Assembly (NCBI GenBank): GCA_036524115.1
Contig: DATDCY010000220.1
Location: 1-17,008 of the forward strand
Source of the DNA: a bacterium
Lineage (GTDB): Bacteria; JAUVQV01; DATDCY01
Length of the DNA: 17,008 nucleotides
Direction: 5' to 3'
This document shows positions 14,204 through 17,008 of the stretch, in pieces. The translations under genes and the position numbers were made by a program. The first letter of the stretch is position 1, and each line of letters opens with the position of its first letter. The notes below the pieces were generated by a model. The model was given only the letters and a program-made list of their open reading frames with translations, had not been told where the DNA came from and made no database searches.

Positions 14204-15601
14204 GTGGCGAAGCGAAAGCCGCAGGCGGCGCAGCGGATGTGGGGCGGGCGCTTCTCGCGCCCCCCGGCGCAGGCCGCCGAGGAATTCTCGCGCTCCCTGC
14301 ACTTCGACTCGCGCCTCGCACCGTTCGACATCGCCGGGAGCCTCGGGCACGCACGGGCGCTGCGCCGCGCCGGCGTCCTCTCGGCGGGCGAACTGGCGGC
14401 GCTCGAGGTCGGGCTGGCGAAGCTGGCCAGGCTCGTGGTCTCCGGGAAGGCCGACTTCGCGACGGGCGAGGAGGACGTCCACTCCTGGGTCGAGAACCGC
14501 CTGCGCGAGCTGGTCGGGGAGCCGGCCGACAAGCTGCACACCGGGCGCAGCCGCAACGACCAGGTGGCCCTCGACGCGCGCCTCTGGCTGCGCGCGGAGA
14601 TCGAGGCGACGCTCGGGCGCATCCGTGCGCTCAACGGGGCCCTGCTCGACCTGGCCGGGCGTCACGCGACGCAGCTCTTCCCCGGGCACACGCACTTCCA
14701 GCCGGCGCAGCCCGTGCTGCTGGCGCACCACCTGCTGGCCTACGTCGAGATGCTGCTGCGCGACGCCGGGCGCTTCCGCGGCGCGCTGGCGCGCACCGCC
14801 GTGCTCACGACCGGCAGCGGCGCGCTCGCGGGGACGTCGATCCCGCTCGACCGCCGGGCCATGGCGCGCGAGCTGGAGCTGCCGGCGGTCAGCGCCAACA
14901 GCCTCGACGCCGTCTCCGACCGGGACTTCGTCGCCGAGTTCGTCTTCTGCGCGGCGCTGACCATGACGCACCTCTCGCGCTTCGCCGAGGAGCTGATCAT
15001 CTGGTCGCACCCGGCGCTGGGCTGGGCGGAGATCGGCGACGAGTACTGCACCGGCTCGAGCCTCATGCCCCAGAAGAAGAACCCCGACATGGCCGAGCTG
15101 GTGCGCGGCAAGACCGGTCGGGTGACCGGCCACCTCGTCGGGCTGCTGACGCTGCTCAAGGGGCTACCGCTGGCCTACAACCGCGACCTCCAGGAGGACA
15201 AGGAGGCGCTCTTCGACGCCGCGGACACGCTGCGCGGGTCGCTCGAGGTCATGACCGGCGTCGTCGGCTCCCTCTCGTTCCGCCCGGAGCGGCTGGAGGC
15301 GGCCGCGGCGGCCGGCTTCTCGGCGGCCACGGACCTGGCCGAGTACCTCGCGCTCGCGGGCGTCCCCTTCCGGCAGGCGCACCACGTCGTCGGCCGGATC
15401 GTCCGCCACTGCATCGAGGGGGGCAAGGACCTGCCGGATCTCACGTTGGAGGAGCTGCGCGGCTTCTCGCCGAAGTTCGGGCCCGACGCGCTGCGCATCC
15501 TCACCGCGAAAGCTTCCGTGAGCCGCAAGCGCGGACCGGGGTCGACCGCGCCGGCCGAGGTGCGGAAGGCGCTGCGCGAGGCGCGCGCGCGCAACCGCTA
15601 G
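14204..15601 (+). CDS. argH: Argininosuccinate lyase
   Basis: It splits argininosuccinate into arginine and fumarate, the last step of arginine synthesis. The 465-residue protein shows WGGRFS near the start, TGRSRNDQV (113-121), HTHFQPAQP (162-170) and the fumarase/aspartase-superfamily signature GSSLMPQKKNPD (284-295), followed by GKTGRV. The start is GTG 14204, 20 bases after argG, with only a weak GGGGCGGG upstream. ATG 14237 would remove 11 residues but leaves little before the conserved WGGRF, so GTG is preferred. It is followed after 42 bases by a convergent gene. Confidence 0.95.
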   Translation: MAKRKPQAAQRMWGGRFSRPPAQAAEEFSRSLHFDSRLAPFDIAGSLGHARALRRAGVLSAGELAALEVGLAKLARLVVSGKADFATGEEDVHSWVENRLRELVGEPADKLHTGRSRNDQVALDARLWLRAEIEATLGRIRALNGALLDLAGRHATQLFPGHTHFQPAQPVLLAHHLLAYVEMLLRDAGRFRGALARTAVLTTGSGALAGTSIPLDRRAMARELELPAVSANSLDAVSDRDFVAEFVFCAALTMTHLSRFAEELIIWSHPALGWAEIGDEYCTGSSLMPQKKNPDMAELVRGKTGRVTGHLVGLLTLLKGLPLAYNRDLQEDKEALFDAADTLRGSLEVMTGVVGSLSFRPERLEAAAAAGFSAATDLAEYLALAGVPFRQAHHVVGRIVRHCIEGGKDLPDLTLEELRGFSPKFGPDALRILTAKASVSRKRGPGSTAPAEVRKALREARARNR

Positions 15602-15643
15602 CGGCGGGCCCCTCCCCGCGGCGCCACCAGAGCGTCGCGAGGG

Positions 15644-16039
15644 CTACCAGAGCTTCGTCAGGTCCTCGGCGGTGTAGGCGTGGTCGCGCCGCTGCCAGTA
15701 GCTGCGCTCCCCGCCGCTCCGTCGCCTCAGGTGCAGGAAGTCCCCGCGGGTCAGGCGCGCCAGGGCGGCGATCGGCGTCAGGAACAGATAGAAGATCGCA
15801 CCGAGCAGGATGCGGGAGTTCACCGCGCCGAGGACCGCCGCGAGGGCCAGCCACCCGCGGGCGATCAGCCGCGCCGCGGGCTTGACGAAGAGCCCGACCG
15901 CGAGCAGCAGCGACGCCGCCGCGAGGAAGGCCTTGCCGGCGACCGGCCGGTCGCGCAGCAGGTGCCCGAAGACGAGGCAGGCGAGCGCGAGCACCCCGAC
16001 GGTCTCGAGGACGGTCTCGCGCGTCAGCTCCTTCTTCAC
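15644..16039 (-). CDS. SxtJ-family membrane protein
   Basis: The 131-residue protein is read from a GTG at 16039, with AGGGGCG just upstream. It has about four hydrophobic segments (roughly 11-28, 35-55, 59-76 and 77-95) and a basic C-terminal tail ending SYWQRRDHAYTAEDLTKLW. The tail and overall plan match the SxtJ family, named after a gene beside the saxitoxin O-carbamoyltransferase sxtI. No reaction is established for it. It is 10 bases downstream of the DUF5989 gene and in the same direction as the carbamoyltransferase, so the three probably form one operon. It converges with argH. Confidence 0.75.
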   Translation of the reverse strand: MKKELTRETVLETVGVLALACLVFGHLLRDRPVAGKAFLAAASLLLAVGLFVKPAARLIARGWLALAAVLGAVNSRILLGAIFYLFLTPIAALARLTRGDFLHLRRRSGGERSYWQRRDHAYTAEDLTKLW

Positions 16040-16049
16040 CGGCGCGCCC

Positions 16050-16199
16050 CTAGAACAGCGTGTAGATGAACGGCGCGACGGCGGAGCCGCTCGTGAGCAC
16101 GATCAGCACGCCGAAGAGCAGCAGCACGATCACCATCGGCAGCAGCCACCACTTCTTGCGCTCCCTGAGGAAACCCCACAGATCACCGATCGCCGACAT
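16050..16199 (-). CDS. DUF5989-family small membrane protein (SxtK-like)
   Basis: This 49-residue gene runs from ATG at 16199 to a TAG at 16050-16052. The GGAGGAGAG just before it is a strong ribosome site. The product has a short amphipathic start (MSAIGDLWGFLRERKKWW), then one membrane span (about residues 19-36) and a short end, SGSAVAPFIYTLF. The RERKKWWLLP motif and the size match the DUF5989 family, usually found between a NodU/SxtI-type carbamoyltransferase and an SxtJ gene. Its function is unknown; a membrane anchor or partner for the carbamoyltransferase is inference. Confidence 0.8.
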   Translation of the reverse strand: MSAIGDLWGFLRERKKWWLLPMVIVLLLFGVLIVLTSGSAVAPFIYTLF

Positions 16200-16217
16200 G
16201 CTCTCCTCCGTCCATCC

Positions 16218-17008
16218 CTAGTCCATCACGAGCGACTCGCGCCACTCTTTCCCCTCGCCCCACGCCGGCTGGTCCTGCTTCTCGAAGAGCCAGTCGCCGA
16301 CGACGAGCGCGTCCATCTCGGTCCGCATGAAGCAGCGGTAGGCGTCCTCCGGCGTGCAGACGATGGGCTCGCCGCGCACGTTGAAGCTGGTGTTCACGAC
16401 CAGGCCGCAGCCGGTGCGCCGCCGGAAGGCGTCGATCAGCCGCCAGTAGTCCGGGTTCGTCCCGCGGTGCACGGTCTGGATGCGCGCCGAGTAGTCCAGG
16501 TGCGTCACCGCCGGGATGTCCGAGCGCTGGTGGTAGAGCTTCTCGCGCAGCGCCAGCCCGTGGTAGCCCGGCGGCAGCGGCCGGCGGCGGGCCGCCTGCA
16601 CGTCCGCGATGAGCAGCATGTAGGGCGACTCCCCCTCCAGCTCGAAGTACGCCGCGGCCTCCTCGGCAAGCACGGACGGGGCGAACGGGCGGAAGCTCTC
16701 GCGGTACTTGATCTTGAGGTTGAGCTTCTTCTGGATCTCCGGGTTGCGCGGGTCGGCGAGGATGCTGCGCCCGCCCAGCGCCCGCGGCCCCCACTCCATG
16801 CGGCCGCGCACCCAGCCGACGATCCGACCGGCGTCGAGCAGCTCGGCCGCGCGCTCGCAGAGCGCGCCGAAGTCCTCGAAGCGCCGGCCCACGGCGCGGT
16901 AGCGGCCGATGACGCGGCGCACCTGCGCCTCCTCGGGCTCGGGGCCGAGGTACGAGCCGCGCATCCGGTCGCCACCGCCGGGCGCCGGCCGGCGCGGGTT
17001 GCCGCGGG
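16218..17008 (-). CDS. NodU/CmcH/SxtI-type O-carbamoyltransferase, C-terminal part (5' end outside window)
   Basis: The frame is open to the window edge; about 262 C-terminal residues are seen, ending at the TAG at 16218-16220. Family members have an N-terminal Kae1-like domain that makes carbamoyl-AMP from carbamoyl phosphate and ATP, and a C-terminal domain that passes the carbamoyl to a hydroxyl of sugars, antibiotics or toxins. The visible part holds MRGSYLGPEP, the signature WGPRALGGRSILADPR, FRPFAPSVL and VNTSFNVRGEPIVCTPEDA, all typical of the C-terminal domain. The acceptor cannot be told from sequence; the SxtJ and DUF5989 partners suggest a membrane- or envelope-linked glycan or lipid. 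It ends 18 bases before the DUF5989 gene. Confidence 0.92.
   Translation of the reverse strand, partial: RGNPRRPAPGGGDRMRGSYLGPEPEEAQVRRVIGRYRAVGRRFEDFGALCERAAELLDAGRIVGWVRGRMEWGPRALGGRSILADPRNPEIQKKLNLKIKYRESFRPFAPSVLAEEAAAYFELEGESPYMLLIADVQAARRRPLPPGYHGLALREKLYHQRSDIPAVTHLDYSARIQTVHRGTNPDYWRLIDAFRRRTGCGLVVNTSFNVRGEPIVCTPEDAYRCFMRTEMDALVVGDWLFEKQDQPAWGEGKEWRESLVMD

Noticed and set aside
11766-14354. 862-codon open frame on the minus strand
   Set aside because: It spans the antisense of argF and argG and their intergenic gap. The Arg/Ala/Gly-rich product has no recognisable domain.

Overview
The window is a very GC-rich bacterial chromosome segment. It encodes a Gram-negative envelope system (Tol-Pal), heme biosynthesis genes, arginine biosynthesis genes, and the start of a convergent carbamoyltransferase cluster. 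A Tol-Pal locus close to a radical-SAM heme gene, hemE, hemH, a MarR regulator and a porphyrinogen oxidase, together with the kinds of palindromic repeats seen here, points to a deltaproteobacterium, most likely in or near Desulfuromonadota (Geobacter-like). This placement is inferred from gene content and recalled synteny, not from a search.

Layout. Positions 1-5521 (+): the 3' end of a TolA/TonB-like gene, tolB, pal, a coiled-coil LysM lipoprotein-like gene and a large periplasmic TPR gene. The last two occupy the place where ybgF/cpoB normally sits. Positions 5522-5809: intergenic, with two near-identical 51-base palindromic repeats exactly 100 bases apart and a good sigma-70-type promoter. 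Positions 5810-6052: a small zinc-ribbon protein with a histone-H1-like Lys/Ala tail, followed by a rho-independent terminator. Positions 6153-8275: an AhbD-type radical SAM heme gene overlapping hemE by ATGA. Positions 8276-8892: 617 bases without a convincing gene, filled by nested inverted repeats. Positions 8893-11835: hemH, a third copy of the 51-base repeat family, a MarR regulator with its own promoter and a candidate operator, and a HemG/HemY-type FAD porphyrinogen oxidase. Positions 11928-15601: argF, argG, argH. Positions 15644-17008 (-): genes resembling sxtJ, a DUF5989 (sxtK-like) protein and the C-terminal part of a NodU/CmcH/SxtI-type O-carbamoyltransferase running off the window.

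How the genes work together. TolA/TolB/Pal and the two accessory proteins would link the outer membrane, peptidoglycan and inner membrane. The heme genes fit a hybrid route: HemE makes coproporphyrinogen III, the FAD oxidase would oxidise it to coproporphyrin III, the ferrochelatase would insert iron, and the AhbD-like radical SAM enzyme would decarboxylate Fe-coproporphyrin III to heme b. No hemN/hemF or hemQ/chdC is visible in the window. ArgF, ArgG and ArgH carry out the last three steps from ornithine to arginine.

The most notable non-gene content is the number of palindromic repeat families: one at the tolA-tolB junction that is read in frame into TolB, two between genes around the heme cluster, and one hairpin between argF and argG.
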